Of a DNA stretch of 13,109 nucleotides, positions 7,028-13,109 are shown one piece after another. A program made the position numbers and the translations under genes. This DNA is from Candidatus Woesearchaeota archaeon (GTDB lineage Archaea; Nanobdellota; Nanobdellia; Woesearchaeales; UBA525), in NCBI GenBank assembly GCA_018221165.1, contig JAAOYD010000022.1:1-13109 (forward strand), given 5' to 3'. A model generated the notes under the pieces. The model did no database searches. It had not been told where the DNA came from and saw only the letters and a list, made by a program, of their open reading frames with translations. Every line of letters begins with the position of its first letter. Within the stretch, counting starts at the first letter, position 1.

Positions 7028-7510
7028 ATGGAATCCATCATCATCGCCGCGGTAGCGAAGAACGGCATCATCGGAAAAGGCAATGACCTGCCTTGGAATA
7101 TCCCTGAGGATTTCAAGCATTTCAAGGAGACCACCAAAGGCCATCCCGTCATTATGGGTCGGCTCACCTTCGTATCCATGAACAGCAAGCCACTGCCGAA
7201 CCGCGTGAACATCGTGCTCAGTGGGAAGATGGCACAGCCAGCTGACAAGTCCTTCTTCGTCGCTCGCAGTATCGAACAAGCGCTCACCCTCTGCAAGAAG
7301 GACGGCTTCGAGAAGGCGTTCATCATCGGTGGCGGTGGCATCTACAAGGCTGCCTTGGAGAAAGGCCTCACCACGCGCATGATCCTCAGCGAAATCAAGC
7401 AAGAGTATGAAGGCGACACCTCCTTCCCTGAATGGAACAAGGAAGAATGGAAAGAAGTCAGCCGAGAACCGCATGACGAATTCGATGTTGTTACCTATGC
7501 TCAAGCATAA
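7028..7510 (+). CDS. folA: Dihydrofolate reductase
   Basis: 160-aa NADPH-dependent reductase that regenerates tetrahydrofolate from the dihydrofolate left by ThyA. Seen: the N-terminal AAVAKNGIIGKGNDLPW segment forming the mobile loop and folate pocket, the catalytic acid D28 in IPEDFKHF, VIMGRLTF for cofactor binding (the usual small motif GRxTF is kept), and the nucleotide-binding GGGGIY motif. Length is typical of bacterial chromosomal DHFR. The start lies 2 nt after the thyA TAA and has no Shine-Dalgarno, so translation is probably coupled to thyA. A thyA-folA pair is common in bacteria, and glyA upstream completes the cycle. Confidence is high. Confidence 0.95.
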   Translation: MESIIIAAVAKNGIIGKGNDLPWNIPEDFKHFKETTKGHPVIMGRLTFVSMNSKPLPNRVNIVLSGKMAQPADKSFFVARSIEQALTLCKKDGFEKAFIIGGGGIYKAALEKGLTTRMILSEIKQEYEGDTSFPEWNKEEWKEVSREPHDEFDVVTYAQA

Positions 7511-7512
7511 TG

Positions 7513-7521
7513 TTTTTATAA
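7513..7521 (+). promoter_or_regulatory. TATA box of tldD-tldE
   Basis: TTTTTATAA, just after the folA stop and centred 26 nt before the tldD ATG. This is leaderless spacing, as at other unit starts here. The T-run may also act as a U-rich terminator for the folA transcript. Confidence 0.5.
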
Positions 7522-7528
7522 CCCCTAA

Positions 7529-7534
7529 GAGGTG
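7529..7534 (+). promoter_or_regulatory. Ribosome binding site of tldD
   Basis: GAGGTG, 8 nt before the ATG at 7543, the same hexamer and spacing as upstream of tldE. A transcript starting from the TATA box just upstream would begin near the ATG and exclude this site, so it would serve messages reading through from folA. Confidence 0.6.
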
Positions 7535-7542
7535 CTATTCCC

Positions 7543-8919
7543 ATGCATTCTGACAAAAAAGAATTCCTAGCATCACTCATTCCTCTTCTCGAGAAGAAAG
7601 GCTGCTATGCCGAAGCCTTGTACATCAGGGATGATTCACTTGGCGTAAACCGTGACAACACAAGTGTGGATGTTGGCAAGCAGCGTGACGAAGGTGTGAA
7701 GCTCCGTGTCTACGACGGCGAGCGTTGGCATGAGAAAGGTGTCTCTGGCTGGGATGAGAAAGCTTTGACTAAAGCTGCTAAGGTATTAGGCAAGGTCAAG
7801 AAGCAAAAGAAGAATGTGAAACTCGATATCCGCGAGGACCCTATCAACGCAGACTACAAAGCGCTGGGGAAGATTGACCCAACTACTATTCCGCTCGACG
7901 AGAAAATCACCACAGTCAAGAAGCTTCATGAGCAGTTTCTCGGCACGAGCAAGAAGCTCGTGAATGCCCGTGTTTACTACAGTGAGATGCGTGAAACAAA
8001 AGTTTTCGTGAATCGCCACAGAAAACTCTCTCAAGTCATCAGCGGTTGCCACTTTGTCCTCATCGCGTTCGTGCAAAGCCCTGACGGTGATCTTCGTTAT
8101 CACTATAAGTCTTTATTCGACCATGGTTGGGAACGCAGCAAGATTCCGAAGAAGATTCTCAACGAGGTCGCGAAGTTCGCTGAACGTGTCGCCCAGGCGG
8201 AGAAACTCAAGCCAGGCAAGTACACGTGCTTGCTCACGCCTGCCATGTCGGGATTATTAGCCCACGAAAGCTTCGGTCACGGCATGGAAGCTGATACTAT
8301 TTTCAAGGACCGCGCTAAGGCTGCTGATTACTTCGGCAAGCGCCTGGCGTCTGAAAAAGTGAGCATCGCTGACGGTCCACTCATGCTCGGCACGCATGGT
8401 TTCTTCTTCTTTGACGATGAGGGTTTCCGTGCGACAAAGACCTACATGATTAAGAAGGGTATTGTCACACATCCGATTACTGACGCCTACAACGCTGCGC
8501 GCGTCAAGAAGCCCCGTTCAAGCAACGGTCGTTGCGAAAGTTTCGACAGGAAGATCTTCGCTCGCATGACCACCACCTACTTCGAGCCTGGGAAATCATC
8601 CAAGGATGCCATGCTGAAGCGCATCAAGGACGGGCTCATCCTACACGAATCGAGTGGTGGTATGGAGGACCCGAAGGGTTGGGGTATTCAGATTCAAGGC
8701 GTTATCGCTGAAGAAGTGAAGAAGGGCAAGCCCACTGGTAAGCTCTTCTACGAAGCAGGCATGACAGGGTACCTTCCTGATGTACTCAAGAACATCAAGG
8801 CTGTTTCCAAGGAATTCGACATCCCGGGTACAGGGAGATGCGGCAAGGGTCATCATGACTGGGTACGCGTCGCTGAAGGCGGTCCCTACTTGCTTATTGA
8901 CGAGGTGGTCTTGTCATGA
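7543..8919 (+). CDS. tldD: TldD-like metallopeptidase subunit
   Basis: 458-aa protein of the TldD/PmbA family, the catalytic partner of the TldD-TldE heterodimer. In bacteria this complex degrades unfolded peptides and removes leader peptides from microcin B17; the archaeal substrate is not known. The active-site signature HExxxH is present as HESFGH (241-246, here SF instead of the more usual AV), followed by GMEAD. A cysteine in GRCGKGHH (C433) fits the third zinc ligand. The N-terminal 220 residues form the expected substrate domain and the C-terminal part ends with EGGPYLLIDEVVL, as in homologues. It overlaps tldE by 4 nt, so the subunits should be made together. It follows the thymidylate operon by 32 nt with its own TATA box; a functional link to folate is not evident. 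Confidence 0.9.
   Translation: MHSDKKEFLASLIPLLEKKGCYAEALYIRDDSLGVNRDNTSVDVGKQRDEGVKLRVYDGERWHEKGVSGWDEKALTKAAKVLGKVKKQKKNVKLDIREDPINADYKALGKIDPTTIPLDEKITTVKKLHEQFLGTSKKLVNARVYYSEMRETKVFVNRHRKLSQVISGCHFVLIAFVQSPDGDLRYHYKSLFDHGWERSKIPKKILNEVAKFAERVAQAEKLKPGKYTCLLTPAMSGLLAHESFGHGMEADTIFKDRAKAADYFGKRLASEKVSIADGPLMLGTHGFFFFDDEGFRATKTYMIKKGIVTHPITDAYNAARVKKPRSSNGRCESFDRKIFARMTTTYFEPGKSSKDAMLKRIKDGLILHESSGGMEDPKGWGIQIQGVIAEEVKKGKPTGKLFYEAGMTGYLPDVLKNIKAVSKEFDIPGTGRCGKGHHDWVRVAEGGPYLLIDEVVLS
8902..8907 (+). promoter_or_regulatory. Ribosome binding site of tldE
   Basis: GAGGTG inside the end of tldD, 8 nt before the tldE ATG at 8916. It identifies the ATGA overlap as the real start. Confidence 0.65.
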
Positions 8920-10220
8920 AGGCTGCGAAGATCGTCAAGGAGTTGAAGCGGCTGAAGCTCGACGCCTGGTCTGTGTTATTTCAGGAGCAGGAGAAGAGCA
9001 CGCTCCATCTCACGAAAGGCGAAGCCATCGAAACAAGCATGGACACCAAGCGCGTTCAGGCGGAAATCACTGTCTACAAACGTTCAGGCACCTTCCTTGG
9101 AGACTCAAAGTTCATCTTGTTCACTGACGACACCGCAACTATCAAGGCTGAGGTGAAGGACGCGCTTATCATCGCGAACGAATCCACAAAGCCAGGTTGG
9201 CCCTTGCCGAAGAAGCAGCGTTATGGTAAGGTTGTCACTTTTGATGCGAAGATTGTCAAAGCGTTCGAGAAGGGAGATACTGAAAAGCTGAACCTGAAGT
9301 TGTGGAAAGCCATGCGTGCTGCAACGAAGAAGGAAAAAGGAATCAAGCTCAATCATGCAGAACTTCATCTGACGCGGACACAGAACACAATTGTGAACAG
9401 TGAAGGTCTCAAAGGAAAGAACGAGGCCACCATATTATTCGTCGAGGCCATCATGACCATAAAGAAGCAGGAGTTTCATAACGCCCTCACTGTCGGCACG
9501 CTCAAGGACTTCTCTCCGAAGCTGTTCATCAAGGAGACTGCTGATTCGGCTCGTGACGTGCTTGCCGCTCGAAAGTGGAAGCGGGTGCATGAGAAGGGTA
9601 TTTTACTGAGTGGTATCGCATTGCGTGATTTCTGGGCGCCTGACCTAACAATGACTCCAGTAGTTGCCCACGCGAACGCCCAGGCGAAGCATCGTCATCT
9701 AAGTCGATTCGACCGTGGGCAGCGCGTGACTAAGAATAAGGGTTTCACGTTAATGAGCGACCCGTTCATCTCGCATAATCCTGCTTCGGGCAAGTTCGAT
9801 GTGGAAGGTACCGCGTCGAAGAAGCTCTCGCTTGTGGAGAAAGGTGTGTGCAAGGAGTTTGTGGCGAACCAACGCTATGCGCATTATCTTGGTGTGCCTC
9901 CTACTGGGGCGTTGGGTGTCATATCATTATCAAAAGGTAAGGAGAAGGTGAAGGACTTACGCGAACAGGGTGTTGTGGAGATTGTGAGCTTCTCTTCCTT
10001 CGTGCCGAACTCGTTATCTGGCGATTTCAGCGCTGAAATCAGGCTCGGCTATCTCTATGAGAAAGGCAAGAAAATTCCCATTCGCGGCGCCATGTTCACC
10101 GGCAATGTCTTCACCATGCTCGACGCCATGCGCCTCAGCAAGGAAGGTATGGAGATGGAACGTTACAAAGGGCCAGCGGTCGTTCGCTTCGATGAAGGCT
10201 GTCACTTGGCTGGGTTCTGA
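8916..10220 (+). CDS. tldE: TldE/PmbA-like peptidase partner subunit
   Basis: 434-aa TldE/PmbA homologue. It lacks the HExxxH motif, as expected for the non-catalytic subunit that with TldD forms the peptide-binding chamber. Recognisable family features lie in the C-terminal third: GTASKKLSLVEKG, the SFSSFVPNSLSGDFSAEI stretch that corresponds to the family's G-D-F-S motif, and GAMFTGNVF. The N-terminus (to about 140) has a Lys-rich composition but follows the family layout. Start 8916 is fixed by the GAGGTG site and the ATGA overlap with tldD. Its TGA directly abuts the stop of the convergent MFS gene with no base between, so the transcripts must overlap or end inside each other's coding region. 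Confidence 0.85.
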   Translation: MKAAKIVKELKRLKLDAWSVLFQEQEKSTLHLTKGEAIETSMDTKRVQAEITVYKRSGTFLGDSKFILFTDDTATIKAEVKDALIIANESTKPGWPLPKKQRYGKVVTFDAKIVKAFEKGDTEKLNLKLWKAMRAATKKEKGIKLNHAELHLTRTQNTIVNSEGLKGKNEATILFVEAIMTIKKQEFHNALTVGTLKDFSPKLFIKETADSARDVLAARKWKRVHEKGILLSGIALRDFWAPDLTMTPVVAHANAQAKHRHLSRFDRGQRVTKNKGFTLMSDPFISHNPASGKFDVEGTASKKLSLVEKGVCKEFVANQRYAHYLGVPPTGALGVISLSKGKEKVKDLREQGVVEIVSFSSFVPNSLSGDFSAEIRLGYLYEKGKKIPIRGAMFTGNVFTMLDAMRLSKEGMEMERYKGPAVVRFDEGCHLAGF

Positions 10221-11723
10221 TTACTTCTTGAACCCTCTCGGCTTCTTCGGTATCTTTCTCCCTGCGGCTTTTTCGATGAAGCGTTCGCGCATCAGGTCTT
10301 TCTCTTTCGTGCTCATGCGCCGGTCGACTCTCTTTGGTCTGCCCTGCTTCATGAAGTCATCGAATTCTCGTCCGCGGTCTAGGTTGACACGCATCTTCTC
10401 CTTGAAAACCTCCTTGGGTGAAGGCAAGGAAATGAAGAGTGGTCCTCGCTGTGGAAGCACGTTGATGTAGGTTCTAACGCCTGTCTGTTTGATGGGTACT
10501 GCGACGAAGCGCAGTTCCCTGAGTTTTGGTTTCGCGATAATCGCAACGGCCAAACGGGAGATACCGCTCACTCCGAAGAGGATGAGGAAGGGTAAGGCAG
10601 CGTCAACAGTGAACAATCCGAACAGCGCGAGGAGTGCGCTGCCAAGAAGACCACCAATGACAATGGCAAGCTGGTTAAAGAGATTGAAATAGCTGATGAA
10701 GCGCGTTCTTGTTCTCTGTTCAGACGCTTCGAGCATATAATTGCTGCTTGCTAACAAAAAGCCGCTCCAACCGAATCCGCTTAGGAGCTCGAAGAGGAAG
10801 AGCGCAGGAAAGGCCTTTGTCGTAATCCAGAGAAAGGGGATGATGGCGATGATGAAGCTACTGTACATGAGCACGAGGCGGTTGCCTTTCATGTCAGCAA
10901 GCTTCGCCCAATATCTGACGCTGAGGATGCTGCTGATGACCACAGCCATTTGGAGAATGGTGAAGAGGAAATAGTTGAACTCGAGCACATTCAGCTGATA
11001 GACAAAGAAAAATGGCGCGGAGATGTATGCTGCTACTCTCAGGAAGACTGCGAGGCTGACAAAGCGACCAAAGTCATTTTGTGGCGCGTCTTTGATGAAC
11101 TTCTTGAGGTTGAGCTTGCCTTTTGGGAAGGCGACTGGGAGGTCCTTGCTCTTGGCGATGCAGCGCATACTTAAGATTCGCATGATGGCAGCGAGGAAGA
11201 AGAGAAGCGCGAATCCATACACGTCGGCGAAGAGACTGAGGATGCCACCTGCGAACAAGATGGAAACTAACGTGGCCAAACTAGCAACTGCGTTCCTGTC
11301 ACCAAAGTAACGTGCGCGATCACGTATGGGAACGAGCTCTCCCATGTAGCTAAGCCAAATCGGATTGAGCATGAAGGTGAAGATGGTGCCGATAAGGATG
11401 AGAATGAAGAAACCATTGAGAACGATAGCTTCGTCGGCAAGGAAGGGGAGAAGGGCGAGGAGGAACCAGCTGATCGCGTTGCCAGTGAGGAAGATGACCA
11501 TGTAACGACGAGCACTGCGGACGATATTGAGGACTGCTGGCGCTTGCAGTTGCACGATGCTACCCAGCAGACCTGGAAGTGTAGCGACAAGGCTAACCAT
11601 GAAATTGCCAGCACCCAGGAGAAGAGCGAACGGAACGAGATAGTTCTGGGTGAGCCCGCTCATGGCACCGAAGAACCCTCCTTCCCAAGTGTTCAGCTTG
11701 AGACTTTCCTTAATCGACGCCAT
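10221..11723 (-). CDS. MFS-type transporter with long basic C-terminal tail
   Basis: 500-aa membrane protein with about 12 hydrophobic helices over residues 15-397. The major facilitator superfamily is suggested by two loops: PIRDRARYFGDRNA (132-145) after the fourth helix, and WAKLADMKGNR (272-282), a motif-A-like loop starting the second half. The EQRTRTRF segment (335-342) resembles the loop before helix 10 of archaeal MFS proteins. Substrate is unknown; these families move sugars, drugs or metabolites across the cytoplasmic membrane. The oddity is a soluble tail of about 100 residues (400-500) rich in Lys and Arg, ending in KKPRGFKK, presumably cytoplasmic. Its own TATA box lies 28 nt before the ATG. 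The 3' end abuts tldE. Confidence 0.8.
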   Translation of the reverse strand: MASIKESLKLNTWEGGFFGAMSGLTQNYLVPFALLLGAGNFMVSLVATLPGLLGSIVQLQAPAVLNIVRSARRYMVIFLTGNAISWFLLALLPFLADEAIVLNGFFILILIGTIFTFMLNPIWLSYMGELVPIRDRARYFGDRNAVASLATLVSILFAGGILSLFADVYGFALLFFLAAIMRILSMRCIAKSKDLPVAFPKGKLNLKKFIKDAPQNDFGRFVSLAVFLRVAAYISAPFFFVYQLNVLEFNYFLFTILQMAVVISSILSVRYWAKLADMKGNRLVLMYSSFIIAIIPFLWITTKAFPALFLFELLSGFGWSGFLLASSNYMLEASEQRTRTRFISYFNLFNQLAIVIGGLLGSALLALFGLFTVDAALPFLILFGVSGISRLAVAIIAKPKLRELRFVAVPIKQTGVRTYINVLPQRGPLFISLPSPKEVFKEKMRVNLDRGREFDDFMKQGRPKRVDRRMSTKEKDLMRERFIEKAAGRKIPKKPRGFKK

Positions 11724-11747
11724 AACTATCTCTCACGCTCGTCGGTG

Positions 11748-11755
11748 AATAAAAA
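11748..11755 (-). promoter_or_regulatory. TATA box of the MFS transporter gene
   Basis: AATAAAAA (plus-strand reading; TTTTTATT on the coding strand), centred 28-29 nt before the ATG at 11723. It sits immediately downstream, on the minus strand, of the inverted-repeat segment at 11766-11864. Confidence 0.5.
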
Positions 11756-11765
11756 GCTATCTAAA

Positions 11766-11864
11766 AGTCACTGCCTTGGCATAGATTCTGGACCCGAACA
11801 GGGCGTAGCCATAATCGTGAGGGTGCAGTTATGCTCGCTGTGCGAGTAGAAGGTCGCAGTGACT
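11766..11864 (-). other. Foldable intergenic segment with closing 9-bp stem
   Basis: Perfect 9-bp arms AGTCACTGC (11766-11774) and GCAGTGACT (11856-11864) close an 81-nt interior. Inside, GCATA and TATGC (about 11780-11784 and 11830-11834) can pair, and CTCGC-TGT-GCGAG (from about 11834) forms a compact hairpin. One arm overlaps the DUF2203 stop codon. On the minus strand the stem is followed by TTTTAG and a further T-run, so this may be an elaborate terminator, a small RNA, or a 5' element of MFS read-through transcripts. I could not fit it to a tRNA or another known RNA family. Confidence 0.35.
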
Positions 11865-12273
11865 AAAATTCGAGGATGCGTTTGCGTCCAGATGCGCCTT
11901 CATCAGCTTCGTGCCAGAACCTGATGCGTTTCTCTCCTTGGCGCCAGCTGAGGAAGACTTCACGTCCTTCAAACTTCGTATAGAAATCGAGCATTCCTTG
12001 ATCCAGGTCGCGGATGAATGCTCCGGTGCTCTCGATGTTTTCGACCGTCGCGTAGAAGTCTTCTTTCAATCGAAGAAGTTGACTATCGCTGATGTCGTCC
12101 AGGTCGCTGAAATCATAGGATTCTTGCGAACCATCAGTCATGATTTTCTTCCTAATTGACACCTGTTCGAAGCTTTCGAGGCGGTCCCATATCTGTTGTG
12201 CCCGACGGAGAAGAGGTGAAATTGTCGGTAGAGTTGCTTCGGCTTCTGGGATGTCGAAGTACTTTCGCTCCAT
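11863..12273 (-). CDS. DUF2203 family protein
   Basis: 136-aa soluble, acidic protein. It has the layout of the uncharacterised DUF2203 family: an N-terminal YFDIPEAEATLPTISPLL segment (5-22), a helical, probably coiled middle (about 23-80), and the conserved C-terminal core with IRDLDQGMLDF, then EVFLSWRQGE and IRFWHEADEGASGR. No enzymatic residues can be inferred and the function is unknown; the conserved WHxxDxG element is the most likely functional patch. The ATG at 12273 lies 26 nt below a TATA box with no Shine-Dalgarno. It is a separate unit between the MFS transporter and the membrane regulator. Family recognition is fairly confident. Confidence 0.8.
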   Translation of the reverse strand: MERKYFDIPEAEATLPTISPLLRRAQQIWDRLESFEQVSIRKKIMTDGSQESYDFSDLDDISDSQLLRLKEDFYATVENIESTGAFIRDLDQGMLDFYTKFEGREVFLSWRQGEKRIRFWHEADEGASGRKRILEF

Positions 12274-12295
12274 ACTTTGGGTGAAATCGTGGGTC

Positions 12296-12302
12296 TTTTT
12301 AT
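12296..12302 (-). promoter_or_regulatory. TATA box of the DUF2203 gene
   Basis: TTTTTAT (plus-strand reading; ATAAAAA on the coding strand), centred 26 nt before the ATG at 12273. Confidence 0.45.
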
Positions 12303-12320
12303 GTATTTTGTTTCTCTATT

Positions 12321-12340
12321 GAACAAAATTCGACAAAAAT
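12321..12340 (-). terminator. U-rich terminator candidate of the membrane regulator gene
   Basis: On the minus strand, two T-runs (ATTTTTG and ATTTTG) follow each other within 20 nt, 66-85 nt after the regulator's stop and just before the DUF2203 TATA box. Archaeal polymerase commonly stops at such U-tracts. An 8-bp palindrome CTGCGCAG lies just upstream at 12343-12350. Confidence 0.4.
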
Positions 12341-12392
12341 CTCTGCGCAGCGCTCATTTTCTTTGTATCAACAACGAATACAGGCCTTCTTC

Positions 12393-12405
12393 CCGTCGCT
12401 GACGG
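12393..12405 (-). other. Short hairpin after the membrane regulator stop codon
   Basis: CCGTC (12393-12397), GCT loop and GACGG (12401-12405) form a perfect 5-bp stem touching the stop codon at 12406-12408. It is probably a 3'-end or termination element working with the U-tracts further on. A stem this short can arise by chance. Confidence 0.3.
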
Positions 12406-13038
12406 TTACTTTTTCTTTTTGTGTCGGATGTAGGCGATGAGAATAAGGAGTCCGATTGCAAAAAGTCCGCCAACTAGGAATGCGAGGATAAGTGGGTTGC
12501 TAAAAAACGGTGTCGGTTCGACGACGCAGCCACCTGGGAGGATGCCTGGAACCTCTTTCATTGCTTCTTCTTCAAAAGTGCGTGCAGCCATCGGGGCAGC
12601 TTGTATCGAATCAGCGGATGCAACTTTGAATCCAGTTCCGTTAATCACGCTGAGCACTTTCAACACCGCTGCGGTCGCGACGGTGATTAAGGTAACTGGT
12701 AAGAAAGTTTTGAGTTTGTCCATGAACCCACTAGTGTCTTCGTGCGGCGCGATGATGATGTACTTGTTCGCGAGTTTGTAGTGGTTGACTTCTCTCCCTT
12801 TTTCGCTGTAGTGGTATTCGTCGGCGAGGACGAGTTTGGCTTCCACCAATTGTTTGAGGTTGTAGTGGACGGTGGATAATGGGAGTTTGAGTTTCTTCGC
12901 GATTTCGCTTTCCGTCGCTTCGCCCTGCTTCGCTAAGTAGTTGAGCAGCTTGGTGCATGTCTCATTGCTCAGCACTTGGGCAAGCTTCTTCGCTTTCGCT
13001 TCCTCTAAAGAAACCAACATGAAAGGTTCGTCAGGCAT
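12406..13038 (-). CDS. Membrane-tethered winged-helix transcription regulator
   Basis: 210-aa protein with an N-terminal ArsR-like winged helix (about 15-92). Its recognition helix lies around PLSTVHYNLKQLVEAKL (53-69) and is followed by a wing ending in HYKLANKYIIIAP. After a short linker come a hydrophobic helix (about 112-133), a roughly 48-residue loop containing a single Cys (C171), and a second helix (about 182-204) ending in a KKKK tail. The topology predicts cytoplasmic DNA-binding and C-terminal ends with an outward-facing loop that could sense a signal. Similar one-component membrane regulators occur in archaea; the target genes here are not known. Its TATA box is shared with, or close to, a possible divergent gene, so local autoregulation is plausible. 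There is no Shine-Dalgarno before the ATG. Confidence 0.8.
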   Translation of the reverse strand: MPDEPFMLVSLEEAKAKKLAQVLSNETCTKLLNYLAKQGEATESEIAKKLKLPLSTVHYNLKQLVEAKLVLADEYHYSEKGREVNHYKLANKYIIIAPHEDTSGFMDKLKTFLPVTLITVATAAVLKVLSVINGTGFKVASADSIQAAPMAARTFEEEAMKEVPGILPGGCVVEPTPFFSNPLILAFLVGGLFAIGLLILIAYIRHKKKK

Positions 13039-13059
13039 GATAGTGTGAACGAACGGTAA

Positions 13060-13067
13060 TATTTAAA
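13060..13067 (-). promoter_or_regulatory. TATA box of the membrane regulator, possibly bidirectional
   Basis: TATTTAAA with a palindromic TTTAAA core, centred 25-26 nt before the regulator ATG at 13038. It could also serve a plus-strand start at 13099, about 35 nt away. Tandem GAAC units (GAACGAAC, 13047-13054) between it and the regulator start are a possible operator. Confidence 0.55.
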
Positions 13068-13098
13068 GAAGGTGATAGGTTCCGTTGGTATTGTAGCT

Positions 13099-13109
13099 AT
13101 GGACGAAAT
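13099..13109 (+). CDS. Possible start of a divergent gene (cut by window end)
   Basis: An ATG followed by GAC GAA AT runs off the window. The only support is its divergent position and the TATA box about 35 nt upstream; three codons cannot show a product. No Shine-Dalgarno is present at a suitable distance. Confidence 0.2.

Noticed and set aside
7004..7504. 166-codon minus-strand frame covering all of folA
   Set aside because: Although almost the same length as folA, its Asp/Glu/Phe/Leu-rich composition is what mirroring the Lys/Glu codons of folA produces. It has no TATA box or family signature.
11762..11866. Possible tRNA gene in the folded intergenic segment
   Set aside because: A TTCGGGTCC-like stretch on the minus strand resembles a T-loop, but the stem beside it does not pair, and no D-arm, anticodon arm or CCA-proximal acceptor stem fits.
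12343..12350. Palindrome CTGCGCAG as an operator
   Set aside because: It is 8 bp only, lies downstream of one gene and more than 40 nt upstream of the next gene's TATA box, and has no second copy in the window.
1..13109. CRISPR arrays, insertion sequences, integrase sites or toxin-antitoxin pairs
   Set aside because: I saw no regularly spaced repeats, transposase or integrase motifs, or small paired genes; the window looks like housekeeping chromosome.

Overview
The window looks like archaeal chromosome. Eight of the nine transcription units whose start is visible have an archaeal TATA box centred about 24-29 nt upstream of the start codon, and seven of these have no convincing Shine-Dalgarno sequence (leaderless pattern). 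Internal operon genes (tldE, more weakly thyA and the ABC permease) carry GAGGTG-like sites instead. A membrane-tethered winged-helix regulator and a MutY ending in a winged helix instead of a NUDIX domain also fit an archaeon. My best guess is a DPANN lineage of Woesearchaeota type; that placement is an inference from gene content. Gene density is high, and there is no mobile element, CRISPR array, rRNA or recognisable tRNA.

Layout. (1) 1-186, plus strand: the end of a CoA-binding domain protein, followed by a strong GC-rich hairpin. (2) 305-4704, all minus strand: exonuclease III (xth), an ABC-2 permease with its ATPase, the adenine glycosylase MutY, and a Tat-exported lipoprotein that may carry a degenerate transglutaminase-like fold. 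(3) 4843-10220, all plus strand: glyA, thyA and folA packed with 1-6 nt gaps, then tldD-tldE overlapping by 4 nt. (4) 10221-13038, all minus strand: an MFS transporter with an unusual basic C-terminal tail, a DUF2203 protein, and a winged-helix protein with two membrane helices. The window ends in a possible divergent start.

How the genes work together. glyA-thyA-folA encodes a complete thymidylate cycle: GlyA loads tetrahydrofolate with a one-carbon unit from serine, ThyA uses it to make dTMP and releases dihydrofolate, and FolA regenerates tetrahydrofolate. ThyA is of the long bacterial type, so transfer from bacteria is plausible. TldD and TldE should form one heteromeric metallopeptidase. 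The ABC ATPase and permease form one exporter of unknown substrate, with a perfect 8-bp hairpin between the two genes. xth and mutY are base-excision repair genes on either side of that exporter, each with its own promoter.

No clear new multi-gene defence or biosynthetic system is visible. The items most worth a second look are the compact thymidylate operon, the Tat lipoprotein, the folded intergenic segment at 11762-11866, the stop-codon hairpin in the ABC operon, and the membrane-tethered regulator.
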